Shown here one piece after another: positions 1-6,043 of a stretch of DNA of 8,151 bases. Made by a program: the position numbers and the translations under genes. The notes under the pieces were generated by a model. The model made no database searches and had not been told where the DNA came from. It saw nothing but the letters and a program-made list of their open reading frames with translations. The DNA comes from Methanomicrobiaceae archaeon (GTDB lineage: Archaea > Halobacteriota > Methanomicrobia > Methanomicrobiales > Methanomicrobiaceae), in assembly GCA_030628325.1 (NCBI GenBank), contig DAOVRB010000029.1, forward strand, positions 1 through 8,151, in the 5' to 3' direction. The first letter of the stretch is position 1. The number at the start of each line of letters is the position of its first letter.

Positions 1-2
1 AT

Positions 3-638
3 CCACCATCATTCGGAGACTGGGGACTCAATATAACTGCCACCTGGGATGACCATCCCTCAAAGACTCCTCCGGGGAACTGGATTCCTCCGGCTAAATC
101 AACTACTGTCGAATCATCAGCCCCGCCTTACAGGCTTCATTACAACTACGATCTGGACTCAATATATGTAGCCGGAGATCATGGTTACCCTATAATACAA
201 CTCCCAAAATCATTGAGTATTTACGGTGGATCAGACATTTTCAGGCCGGATGTCTGGAACTATAGAAAAACAGTTCTTTTTGCCTATATGGAAGAAAATA
301 CAAGCGGATATTCGGAAATGTTTAATGTCCCATATCAGATCTGGCGTATTAAATGCAATCTGACACCCGGCAGCCAGCCTCAATATGCATATCTTAAGTG
401 GGTACTTGTGAATGCTGATTCAGGCACAATAATCACCGGAGGTGAAATCAGGCATAGTGGTGAATATATGCAATCTGTTGAAATTTCAGGTGATAATATG
501 TACCTGTTGATCAGCACTGAATATACAGAAAAATTCACAATGCTCTTTGAAACACCTGAAGTTTATTACCTTAACACTCATATTAAGCAGGAGATGAACA
601 ATCTAATCTGGTTTTTAAATTCAATGCATGGATCTTAA
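3..638 (+). CDS. C-terminal part of a probable exported beta-rich protein (5' end outside window)
   Basis: The frame is open from the first full codon (base 3) to the TAA at 636-638, giving 211 residues with no internal stop, so the gene starts upstream of the window. The first internal ATG (213) is not a credible start: it has no ribosome site and the protein-like sequence continues upstream. The visible part is rich in aromatic, Pro, Gly and Thr residues, with a low-complexity linker near residues 20-45 (KTPPGNWIPP) and a later beta-strand-rich region (about residues 100-190, including YLKWVLVNADSGTIITGGEI). No hydrophobic membrane helix is seen and there is only one Cys. This composition fits an extracytoplasmic protein, but the signal peptide would lie off the window. 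I do not recognise the family and propose no function. A hairpin with a T-tract follows 30 nt after the stop. Confidence 0.8.
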   Translation, partial: PPSFGDWGLNITATWDDHPSKTPPGNWIPPAKSTTVESSAPPYRLHYNYDLDSIYVAGDHGYPIIQLPKSLSIYGGSDIFRPDVWNYRKTVLFAYMEENTSGYSEMFNVPYQIWRIKCNLTPGSQPQYAYLKWVLVNADSGTIITGGEIRHSGEYMQSVEISGDNMYLLISTEYTEKFTMLFETPEVYYLNTHIKQEMNNLIWFLNSMHGS

Positions 639-669
639 TTTAAGGGCAAAACTCATGAATTGTAATACA

Positions 670-704
670 AATATGTAATAAAATAATACATATTCGCATT
701 TTTT
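670..704 (+). terminator. Hairpin plus T-tract after the partial plus-strand gene
   Basis: AATATGTA (670-677) pairs perfectly with TACATATT (687-694) across a 9-nt loop, and a run of six T (699-704) follows 4 nt later. It lies 31 nt after the stop at 638, where a terminator is expected. The stem is AT-only apart from one G-C pair, so the hairpin is weak. In archaea the T-tract itself is the more reliable signal. Confidence 0.5.
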
Positions 705-772
705 GTGCTTTCTGACAATCTGATCTGGTAGTATCAACCTGATCAAAACGCGCATATTAACCTGACAGGAGA

Positions 773-971
773 ATGATAACTATTTTTCTTCACTGTTGAC
801 AACGAGTTAGAAAAATGCATCACAAGAAACAAAAATATGGGTGATTTGCCGGGTTTTTGTTGGAAAAATAAAACAGCCACTGCCATAATAGATGGCCAAC
901 CATTTCATGAATTTGAGAATCAGATTTCTGAACCAGAAATATTTGCCTTTTGTAAGATAATGTCTGGATAA
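773..971 (+). pseudogene. Possible broken or frameshifted small reading frame
   Basis: The frame from 780 to the TAA at 969-971 has no stop for 63 codons and reads as plausible protein (for example TATAIIDGQPFHEFENQISE), with normal-looking codon choice. It has no ATG at its beginning. The only ATG with a nearby ribosome-like run (GGAG 768-771, ATG 773-775) is in another frame and ends after eight codons; a one-base shift near 779-790 would join them. An internal ATG at 837 would give 44 residues but has no ribosome site. It could be a decayed gene, a short gene with a sequence error, or chance. The product is not recognised. Confidence 0.2.
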
Positions 972-1069
972 AGTAATCATAACCTGATAAGCCATACTTT
1001 ATGGATGACTAAACAGTAGTAAACAGCCAGTGTATTCCCATGAGCCGCAAGGAGGAGACGGGCATAATG

Positions 1070-1110
1070 TATGATACATGCATAACGCTTCACTTTATGC
1101 ATGTATCATA
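1070..1110. repeat. Perfect 16-bp inverted repeat with 9-nt loop
   Basis: TATGATACATGCATAA (1070-1085) and TTATGCATGTATCATA (1095-1110) are exact reverse complements around the loop CGCTTCACT. It begins 19 nt beyond the lipoprotein gene's stop and would form a strong hairpin in that gene's 3' untranslated RNA. Neither strand has a T-run after the stem, so it is not a typical intrinsic terminator. Alternatives are an RNA-stabilising or processing hairpin, a protein-binding palindrome, or a remnant of a small mobile element. Confidence 0.85.
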
Positions 1111-1129
1111 AGAACATAACAAGTTCCTC

Positions 1130-1738
1130 TCAGGCAATTGCTTTTTTGAGTTCAGTATTCAGGCGGTCAACGATTAGATCGAGATAAGATGTTTTTGCCC
1201 GCATATCAGATAGTGCCCCCCTCATTTCGATGGAAATTTTATCAGGATCCACCTGATCCAGACGATAACCGGCTATGTATAACATATTGCACGCAGAATC
1301 TATGGCACTGTTTGTCAGCACAATCTCATGATCCCAAGTATCAAAATCGTAAATGTTCGCAGCAATTTTAGCATTATTATAATGTTCAATCACATCTGCA
1401 ATGTCCATTCCAGCTGATATAAAATCCAGGTAACCCTGTCCCATCACCTTCATTGCATAGACTCTCTGCATCTGTTCCTCATCAGAAATCTCTATTGAAT
1501 TTAAAATATCCATTACTAAATTCATATTAGTCTGACAACCGGTTAATTTTGCTTTTATGCTGCCAGGATGATCATTATTCCAGTCAATATCAGACAGGCT
1601 TTCTTTTACTGAAATCATCAATGTCGAGGCGGTTTTTATACTTTCATCACCATCTGTAGAAAAACAGCCGGAAAATGTAGTTAACGCGACCAATATTAAC
1701 ATGCAGGCAAGTACTGCTCCATATTTTTTAATATTCAT
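1130..1738 (-). CDS. Predicted membrane-anchored lipoprotein, function unknown
   Basis: This 202-residue protein has a classic lipoprotein signal: positive start (MNIKKYG), a hydrophobic stretch (residues 7-21) and the lipobox FSGC with the lipid-modified Cys at about position 25. It would therefore be exported and anchored on the outer face of the cytoplasmic membrane. The mature part is mostly predicted alpha-helical, with heptad-like hydrophobic spacing (residues 35-55, 70-125, 135-160, 168-200), and has two further Cys at 68 and 150. No catalytic motif is visible and I do not recognise the family; a helical-bundle solute-binding or sensor role is only a guess. The start is supported by GGGAG at 1747-1751, 8 nt upstream, and a TATA-like box TTTAAATAAG at 1782-1791. 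It is transcribed alone: the next minus-strand gene upstream is 339 nt away with its own terminator candidate. Confidence 0.85.
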   Translation of the reverse strand: MNIKKYGAVLACMLILVALTTFSGCFSTDGDESIKTASTLMISVKESLSDIDWNNDHPGSIKAKLTGCQTNMNLVMDILNSIEISDEEQMQRVYAMKVMGQGYLDFISAGMDIADVIEHYNNAKIAANIYDFDTWDHEIVLTNSAIDSACNMLYIAGYRLDQVDPDKISIEMRGALSDMRAKTSYLDLIVDRLNTELKKAIA

Positions 1739-1746
1739 CAGAAAAT

Positions 1747-1791
1747 CTCCCGGGATGTACTAAAAATGAATGATATTTACGCTTATTTAAA
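1747..1791 (-). promoter_or_regulatory. Promoter and ribosome site of the lipoprotein gene
   Basis: On the minus strand TTTAAATAAG (1782-1791) resembles an archaeal TATA box and is preceded by ACAACAG, where the BRE would lie. A start of transcription about 25 nt downstream falls near 1760, leaving a leader of roughly 20 nt that contains the ribosome site GGGAG (1747-1751). The spacing is internally consistent, which supports both the promoter and the ATG at 1738. Confidence 0.55.
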
Positions 1792-1953
1792 CTGTTGTTG
1801 TACAATCCCTCTGAAAACAGGCATGAAAAACCCTCCAGACTTTAATAGCGGATTTTGTACTGAATTGTAATACATCATTTATTCTTCAGATTCCTTCTTC
1901 GTACTCTCACATATTCAACTTCATTTAGGAACAAAATTGAAAATATTGTAATA

Positions 1954-1973
1954 TCCGGGATAGATTTCCCGGA
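1954..1973 (-). terminator. Hairpin with T-rich tail, possible terminator of the 70-aa gene
   Basis: TCCGGGA (1954-1960) pairs exactly with TCCCGGA (1967-1973) around a 6-nt loop. Read on the minus strand the stem is followed by the T-rich stretch TATTACAATATTTTC. It lies about 105 nt after the stop of the 70-aa gene, far for a primary terminator. A T-rich stretch much closer to that stop (GTTTTAATTTTG on the minus strand, about 2053-2064) may also end transcription. Confidence 0.35.
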
Positions 1974-2077
1974 AGTAAAGAGAAAAAATATCTCAGACTC
2001 CTCTTCAGACAGCTAACCTATTGATATTACGGGTTTTATCAGACAATCCACAAAATTAAAACAATTCACTAAACAGA

Positions 2078-2290
2078 TCAGACTTTCTCAATAGTAATGC
2101 GAATTTTATCACCGCTTTTAAACCCATGTCCTTTTGGGACATCAATATTATACCATAACCCATATGGATTTTGGGAACTTGCCTCAACATTGTCCTGATT
2201 TGTACTCTGGTTCATTAAACAGTCTTTTTCTGCATTAATATTGGCAATAAATTCAATGTCAGAAACAAATTCAATGATCTTCTTATCCAT
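2078..2290 (-). CDS. Small orphan protein of 70 residues
   Basis: This is a soluble, moderately charged protein with no signal peptide or membrane segment. The N-terminal 20 residues look helical, residues 25-42 are polar and probably disordered (Asn/Gln/Ser-rich), and the C-terminal 28 residues look like beta structure ending in FKSGDKIRITIEKV. That ending resembles the GDK-plus-strand hairpin of AbrB-like swapped beta-barrels, but the first half of that fold is not evident, so no family is assigned. An in-frame stop two codons upstream of the ATG fixes the start. There is no Shine-Dalgarno match; a weak TATA-like stretch (TAATATC, 2314-2320) about 27 nt upstream would suit a leaderless transcript. 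Lack of a ribosome site and unknown family keep confidence moderate. Confidence 0.55.
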   Translation of the reverse strand: MDKKIIEFVSDIEFIANINAEKDCLMNQSTNQDNVEASSQNPYGLWYNIDVPKGHGFKSGDKIRITIEKV

Positions 2291-2398
2291 GAAAAGTTAG
2301 ATTCTTCTGCTTTGATATTAGTTTTGGTTTAACAATTGCCATAGAAGAAAAACAGACACAATACAATGATTACGTCAACTCAGAAACAGGAGAAAATA

Positions 2399-2413
2399 AA
2401 GGGAAAATCCCTT
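2399..2413 (-). terminator. Short hairpin plus T-rich tail at the end of the winged-helix gene
   Basis: On the minus strand AAGGGA and TCCCTT form a 6-bp stem with a TTT loop, overlapping the last bases of the TAA stop (2412-2414), followed by TATTTTCTCC. Hairpin and T-rich tail right at a gene end suggest termination before the 70-aa gene 121 nt downstream, so the two small genes are probably not a tight operon. Confidence 0.4.
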
Positions 2414-2663
2414 AGACTGCTCTTGGAAGAACTCTCCAAGTAGTACTATTTGAATAACTCCACCGCGAGATATCCAGTTCATCACAGATATCTGCCAGAA
2501 TTGCAAGATTTGTACCTACTTCCTTGGGGGAGAGCCCAAGGTCTTTTGCAATATACTTTGACTTAAAGTAACATTTCCCTATTTTTAAGCCCGAATTCAG
2601 GTACGAAAGTATTTTTCCCTGTGTCGAAGTATATTTATCTTTAATAAAACTTTTACGGGTCAT
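2412..2663 (-). CDS. Small winged-helix DNA-binding protein
   Basis: This 83-residue protein has the layout of a minimal winged helix: helix 1 (about 14-23, GKILSYLNSG), a short strand, the helix-turn-helix YIAKDLGLSPKEVGTNLAIL (about 37-56), and a C-terminal strand-turn-strand wing ISRWSYSNSTTWRVL (65-79). The combination of GLSPKEVG with a closing STTWRV resembles small HTH proteins common in euryarchaea (the DUF7123-like group known from haloarchaea); the name is from memory, not from a search. It probably binds DNA as a transcription regulator, with no ligand domain. The start is well supported: AGGAGGGG (2668-2675) precedes the ATG and a TATA-like box lies at 2705-2713. The structured region upstream (2701-2784) could be its own operator. 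Confidence 0.85.
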   Translation of the reverse strand: MTRKSFIKDKYTSTQGKILSYLNSGLKIGKCYFKSKYIAKDLGLSPKEVGTNLAILADICDELDISRWSYSNSTTWRVLPRAV

Positions 2664-2667
2664 TAAA

Positions 2668-2719
2668 CCCCTCCTATGTATTAATTTTCAATTGTAACTA
2701 ACAACTATTTAAATGTTGT
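2668..2719 (-). promoter_or_regulatory. Promoter, ribosome site and possible operator of the winged-helix gene
   Basis: On the minus strand TTTAAATAG (2705-2713) is a good archaeal TATA match; a start about 25 nt downstream would be near 2684, just before the strong ribosome site AGGAGGGG (2668-2675). ACAAC (2701-2705) and GTTGT (2715-2719) form an inverted pair flanking the TATA box, a position where a bound repressor would block TBP. The operator role is inference. Confidence 0.55.
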
Positions 2720-2728
2720 GTATCTATA

Positions 2729-2784
2729 CATGATTTTTTTGCAAAAAACTATAAATTGATGCCAAAATCATGACTTTTTTTGCA
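2729..2784. repeat. Overlapping direct, inverted and palindromic repeats upstream of the winged-helix promoter
   Basis: Three elements overlap. A direct pair CATGA-T7-GCA (2729-2743) and CATGAC-T7-GCA (2769-2784) starts 40 bp apart. CATGATTTT (2729-2737) and AAAATCATG (2764-2772) form a 9-bp inverted repeat. TTTTTTGCAAAAAA (2735-2748) is a perfect 14-bp palindrome. The block lies just upstream of the winged-helix gene's TATA box and about 90-150 nt after the stop of the DHH gene. Confidence 0.6.
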
Positions 2785-2827
2785 TAAATACTGAGTTATA
2801 ACAACATAGCGCAGATCAATACTTGTG

Positions 2828-2834
2828 AAAAAAA
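2828..2834 (-). terminator. T-tract terminator candidate of the DHH gene
   Basis: Seven A on the plus strand (2828-2834) give TTTTTTT on the minus strand 42 nt after the DHH gene's stop. No clear hairpin precedes it; a U-tract alone can terminate archaeal RNA polymerase. A second T6 run on the minus strand (2743-2748) may act as a backup. Confidence 0.4.
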
Positions 2835-2875
2835 TATAGTTGAAACATATTTTACATCCCACGTATATTTACAAG

Positions 2876-4717
2876 TCAGGAATCCAGTGGATACTCCCCG
2901 ATTTTTTTCACAAGGCATTTAACTACAGTATCCCTCATTCCTTCCACAAATTTTATGCTGCCCACAACCAGATGTCCGCCGCCGTTCACACCGCCACCGA
3001 CAATCTCTTCGCGCAGTTCTCTCACCATTTCTGGAATATTCATAAGGACACCACGTGACCGGATAACAGCAAAGTCCGGACCGATACCAAGTGTTACAAC
3101 CGGTTCACCTTCATGGCTACGGCACTGTCGGTCATGCACTTCGCCTGAAGTCTTACCTGGTGGCGGGAATGTAAAGCGGTGGGCATACATCTCAACATCA
3201 AGCGTAAAGAGGTGCGCACCATTTTTGAGGATCTTCTCACTAACATGTGGCATGGAGGCCTCCAGTTGCGCTGCAATCGCAAGGTTTGCCTCTTCCACAA
3301 GCAGAGCTACCAGTTTTTTGTGCCGTTCGTGGTTATTGTTCACATCAAGGATATCTTTTACAATCTCCCTGCCGTCATTGAACCTGAGCCAGAACTGCTC
3401 ATAATCCAGTGCAAGTGCGATATTCTTACAATCATCTTCTGAATAATCATCACTAACAAGATCAAGATAAAGCTGCCTTTCAGGTGCCTCACTCCTGTCA
3501 CCCACTGCCGCAACAGCAGGGAAATGCCTGACAACAGCCTCAACAGCAGGAGAGATCATTCGTGCAAGTTCCGCACCCAGCATACCTGCAGTAACCCCAA
3601 AGTCACCACCCACATGATATGGATTTACATGAGCCTTCAGATACCTGTCAGTGCTCTCGTCAGGATGATGGTGATCTACGACAACAATCGGGATATCATA
3701 GACCTGTGCCAGGCGATATGATGCCTCATCCTCTTCAGTTGAACCATTATCCATCATTAAAATGAGTGGCAGTTTCTGTCCGAAACGGACATTGTCCTTG
3801 AGTGCAAAGTCCAGATCACGGGTTACATCTTCAATCTCATAAAACGGCGCTTTTGAAGGTGCCCTTTTAAACAGGTGAGAATCAGTATCGGGATCCCCGC
3901 CATTCTCCCGGATCAGTTCCACAATTGCACGTTCAACAGCAACAGCTGCCGAGATTCCGTCCGCATCGGCATGGTGCCTGATAATAATCGGCTGAGCAGT
4001 GAATATTGCTTTCCTGACTATTTGCGCAACCTTCTGCATCTCAGGCTTAAGTTTTTCAAGCACTTCACTCTCAACAAGGAATGGCAGGTCTTTGGGTTTC
4101 GCACGCTCCTCAAGAGCATCGTTAATACGAACCTTTACCTCAAGCATTTCATCTTCAGTTAATACCCTCATGGAACCAACTTCTATCTGAAGCTGGCCGT
4201 TTCTTTTCATTACCTCGCCGGATACACTGACCATATCTCCAAGTTCCACCTCGGGATATGCACGTTTTCCTGCCTCAATAAATGCCGCACCATTCTCAGA
4301 ACCGCTCTCATCAACAAAAGTGAAAATAGTAGGCCCCGAGGTCTGCTTAATCTGGGCAACTTCAACATCAAGACTGACACGTCTTCCTACAAGACGGGAG
4401 AGGTCAGACAGGCGTGCTGAAGAGGACTTTTTTACAATATTTTCAGTGCGGTAAATCTCCGGGATAAACTCTTCAAGATCAATATTACCATTATCACGGA
4501 CATTACGAACCTTTACAAATATAGGGTCCCTTTCTTTGTGATCGGTGATCACATTACTGTTGTGAATCAGACCTTTTATATGGTTATTTAATAGAACAAA
4601 TGTTCCAAAATTTGCAAATCCCTGTACACTGGCTTCATATATATTTCCAACTTTCACATCGTCAAGCTCACAATTGGCTCCAAGACGATATACAACAATA
4701 TCACTGTTATTTTCCAT
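2876..4717 (-). CDS. Archaeal RecJ-like DHH phosphoesterase with S1 and OB domains
   Basis: This 613-residue protein has an S1-type RNA-binding domain (about 18-82; VKVGNIYEASVQGFANFGTF), an OB-fold nucleic-acid-binding domain (about 110-187), a linker helix region, a DHH catalytic domain (about 240-410) and a DHHA1 domain ending in the glycine-rich GGGVNGGGH (574-582). Metal-binding motifs are intact: RHHADADG (247-254), MMDNGS (321-326), VVDHHHPD (347-353... D348, H349, H350) and GDR (406-408). It should be a cytoplasmic Mn2+-dependent phosphodiesterase or 5'-to-3' exonuclease on single-stranded DNA or RNA. It resembles the archaeal COG1107 group, yet the DnaJ-type zinc finger expected there is absent, and an in-frame stop ten codons upstream (4745-4747) excludes a longer start. 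Start supported by AGGTG (4728-4732). It follows the PhoU/TrkA_C gene after 101 nt, so it may have its own promoter. Exact substrate unknown. Confidence 0.92.
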   Translation of the reverse strand: MENNSDIVVYRLGANCELDDVKVGNIYEASVQGFANFGTFVLLNNHIKGLIHNSNVITDHKERDPIFVKVRNVRDNGNIDLEEFIPEIYRTENIVKKSSSARLSDLSRLVGRRVSLDVEVAQIKQTSGPTIFTFVDESGSENGAAFIEAGKRAYPEVELGDMVSVSGEVMKRNGQLQIEVGSMRVLTEDEMLEVKVRINDALEERAKPKDLPFLVESEVLEKLKPEMQKVAQIVRKAIFTAQPIIIRHHADADGISAAVAVERAIVELIRENGGDPDTDSHLFKRAPSKAPFYEIEDVTRDLDFALKDNVRFGQKLPLILMMDNGSTEEDEASYRLAQVYDIPIVVVDHHHPDESTDRYLKAHVNPYHVGGDFGVTAGMLGAELARMISPAVEAVVRHFPAVAAVGDRSEAPERQLYLDLVSDDYSEDDCKNIALALDYEQFWLRFNDGREIVKDILDVNNNHERHKKLVALLVEEANLAIAAQLEASMPHVSEKILKNGAHLFTLDVEMYAHRFTFPPPGKTSGEVHDRQCRSHEGEPVVTLGIGPDFAVIRSRGVLMNIPEMVRELREEIVGGGVNGGGHLVVGSIKFVEGMRDTVVKCLVKKIGEYPLDS

Positions 4718-4727
4718 GAATATTTCA

Positions 4728-4732
4728 CACCT
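4728..4732 (-). promoter_or_regulatory. Ribosome site fixing the DHH gene start
   Basis: AGGTG on the minus strand lies 10 nt before the ATG at 4715-4717 and matches the anti-Shine-Dalgarno core. Just upstream is an AT-rich stretch (ATTATAATAA, 4745-4754) that could be a TATA box, though its expected start of transcription would fall inside the ribosome site, so that promoter is doubtful. Confidence 0.5.
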
Positions 4733-4791
4733 TATTTTAATTAATTATTATAATAGTCAAAATTCCAAATTGACTTTCATCGTTTTTTGTG

Positions 4792-4809
4792 TGAGGGAAG
4801 CGGCCCTCA
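4792..4809 (-). repeat. Short GC-rich inverted repeat between the PhoU/TrkA_C and DHH genes
   Basis: TGAGGG (4792-4797) and CCCTCA (4804-4809) are exact reverse complements around a 6-nt loop, 9 nt after the PhoU/TrkA_C stop codon. On the minus strand it is followed by CACAAAAAACG, not T, so it is a poor terminator. It may protect the 3' end or partly separate expression of the two genes. Confidence 0.35.
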
Positions 4810-4818
4810 TGCACGTTT

Positions 4819-6012
4819 CTATGAGCTGGCAGCAAGATCAAATAACCTGCATTCTCCATCTCTTCTGCCTTTTGCAATAATTGTATCCCCGGAATTAAGC
4901 ATCTCATTCTTACCGGGATGATATTTCCAGCGCCCTTTATCTTTACTCTTAACCGCAAGAACAACCATACCTGAAACTGTACCCAATGACGCCTCTGTGA
5001 GAGTTTTTCCGACAAGCGGTGAATTTTCACAGACCATTACTTTTGTAATAATCTCATCTGATTCCCGAACAATTTTCCTGAATACAGGTGGAATCTCAAT
5101 CTCGCGCAAAATTACGTCAACAATAGCACAGGCACAATTACTGATGGTTTCTGCAAATGAAGACATATACAGGAGTCCCCGGAGATCTTCTACATTATTT
5201 ATTCTCTTTGCCGCTTCAAGTACCCAGAGATCAAGCCTGTACCGCATATCATCCATCCTGGCATCAAGTGAGACAACCTCATCCGCCACCTCCCTGTTAT
5301 TGAATAACAGAGAAGTATATGCCAGACCGACAGCCAGTTCACTCACATCTTTCATCTCAACAATAAGTGCAACTACCCGGTCAAGATCTGTTACTTCTTC
5401 AGCGCCGGTTTCCAGAGTTTCGGGAACCTGTGGAGTTGACCCTGCCAGGTCATATAGCGGGTCGATACCCACTTCCAGACCCTTGGCAATCAGAATATCA
5501 CCATCAAGAATTCTGGAATCCTTGTCAGGGTCATATCTCCATGTTACCCCGCGGCGTATGGCAATTACACGCATACCGGTTATACTCTGAAGATTTAGTT
5601 CACCTAAGGTACGACCGTCAAGAGTACTATTCTCCCCTACAACAATACGGACTGTAACTTCTTCAGCCTCAGGAAGAGCCAGTTTGAGTTTTGCCGGGAA
5701 TTTGACATTCTTAAGAATTATTGTCGCAATTTCAGAGGCTGAATTTGAAATTTTCTCAGCAGACTCTGCAACCTGCAGCATTCCACTCATGGCCTCGGCT
5801 TCTTCAATACGCCTTGCTCCAAGAATGCTCTGAATACGTGCCTGATATACAAGCTGATTCATGCTTTCTTCAAGATTCATTACTTCCCGGGCAATCTCCT
5901 TATTCTCAAACAAAATTGCAGAATAGGAGAGGTCAACCATCAGCTCTGATATGTCCTTCATCTCAATCAGGACATCTTTAAAGCTAATCGGTTGATATTC
6001 AAGTTCAGTCAT
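4819..6012 (-). CDS. Duplicated PhoU/TrkA_C (RCK_C) domain protein, probable regulator of the adjacent cation permease
   Basis: The 397-residue protein is soluble and clearly duplicated. Each half has a PhoU-like helical module (about 9-105 and 211-307) followed by a TrkA_C/RCK_C module (about 117-192 and 319-395). Matching segments include LIEMKDISELMVDLSYSAIL (15-34) with LIVEMKDVSELAVGLAYTSL, and DGRTLGELNL...GMRVIAIRR with VGKTLTEASL...GMVVLAVKS. Each RCK_C half ends in a D..IAKG turn (DGDILIAKG, SGDTIIAKG). RCK_C domains bind ligands or ions and regulate cation channels and transporters; PhoU-like modules are helical regulatory domains. The architecture matches the archaeal COG3273 group. 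It follows the MgtE-type permease after 54 nt, so a role as the permease's cytosolic sensor or gate is likely but inferred. AGGA (6022-6025), 9 nt upstream, supports the start. Two Cys (293, 295) in the second PhoU module have no counterpart in the first. Confidence 0.9.
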   Translation of the reverse strand: MTELEYQPISFKDVLIEMKDISELMVDLSYSAILFENKEIAREVMNLEESMNQLVYQARIQSILGARRIEEAEAMSGMLQVAESAEKISNSASEIATIILKNVKFPAKLKLALPEAEEVTVRIVVGENSTLDGRTLGELNLQSITGMRVIAIRRGVTWRYDPDKDSRILDGDILIAKGLEVGIDPLYDLAGSTPQVPETLETGAEEVTDLDRVVALIVEMKDVSELAVGLAYTSLLFNNREVADEVVSLDARMDDMRYRLDLWVLEAAKRINNVEDLRGLLYMSSFAETISNCACAIVDVILREIEIPPVFRKIVRESDEIITKVMVCENSPLVGKTLTEASLGTVSGMVVLAVKSKDKGRWKYHPGKNEMLNSGDTIIAKGRRDGECRLFDLAASS

Positions 6013-6043
6013 AGGTATTAGTCCTGTATGCGTTTACAGCTAA

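Larger units (their letters stand above)
639..1129. other. AT-rich convergent intergenic region without a confident gene
   Basis: This 491-nt gap separates the plus-strand partial gene from the minus-strand lipoprotein gene. It holds a hairpin/T-tract terminator (670-704), a doubtful frameshifted reading frame (about 773-971), a Shine-Dalgarno-like run AAGGAGGAG (1049-1057) and a perfect 16-bp inverted repeat (1070-1110). A 62-codon minus-strand frame at 807-995 lies opposite the doubtful plus-strand frame, lacks a good ribosome site and has unconvincing composition, so it is not called. Confidence 0.6.
1739..2077. other. Intergenic region with a promoter, one hairpin and no gene
   Basis: The gap contains the lipoprotein gene's promoter (1747-1791) and a GC-rich-stem hairpin (1954-1973). 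TGAATTGTAATACA (1861-1874) repeats exactly the 14 bases at 656-669. A 15-codon plus-strand frame starting at the ATG in 1823-1825 has no ribosome site and is not called. Nothing else is supported. Confidence 0.6.

Noticed and set aside
213..215. ATG as start of the left-edge gene
   Set aside because: The frame is open to the window edge with protein-like sequence upstream and there is no ribosome site.
807..995. 62-codon minus-strand frame in the convergent gap
   Set aside because: No ribosome site, unusual aromatic-rich composition without a recognisable pattern, and it lies opposite a more protein-like plus-strand frame.
1823..1870. 15-codon plus-strand frame in the 1739-2077 gap
   Set aside because: No ribosome site, no promoter, and length well within chance.
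2756..2794. Possible C/D box small RNA (TTGATGC ... CTGA)
   Set aside because: The C box is imperfect and no convincing internal D'/C' boxes are present.
2955..3404. Long plus-strand open frame inside the DHH gene
   Set aside because: Antisense shadow of a well-supported gene; Ser/Pro/Arg-rich translation with no family features.
4737..5030. 97-codon minus-strand frame overlapping the end of the PhoU/TrkA_C gene
   Set aside because: Out-of-frame shadow of the 3' end of that gene; Arg/His-rich and not protein-family-like.
4997..5590. 197-codon plus-strand open frame opposite the PhoU/TrkA_C gene
   Set aside because: Ser/Thr/Arg-rich antisense shadow; the minus strand encodes a clear duplicated domain protein.
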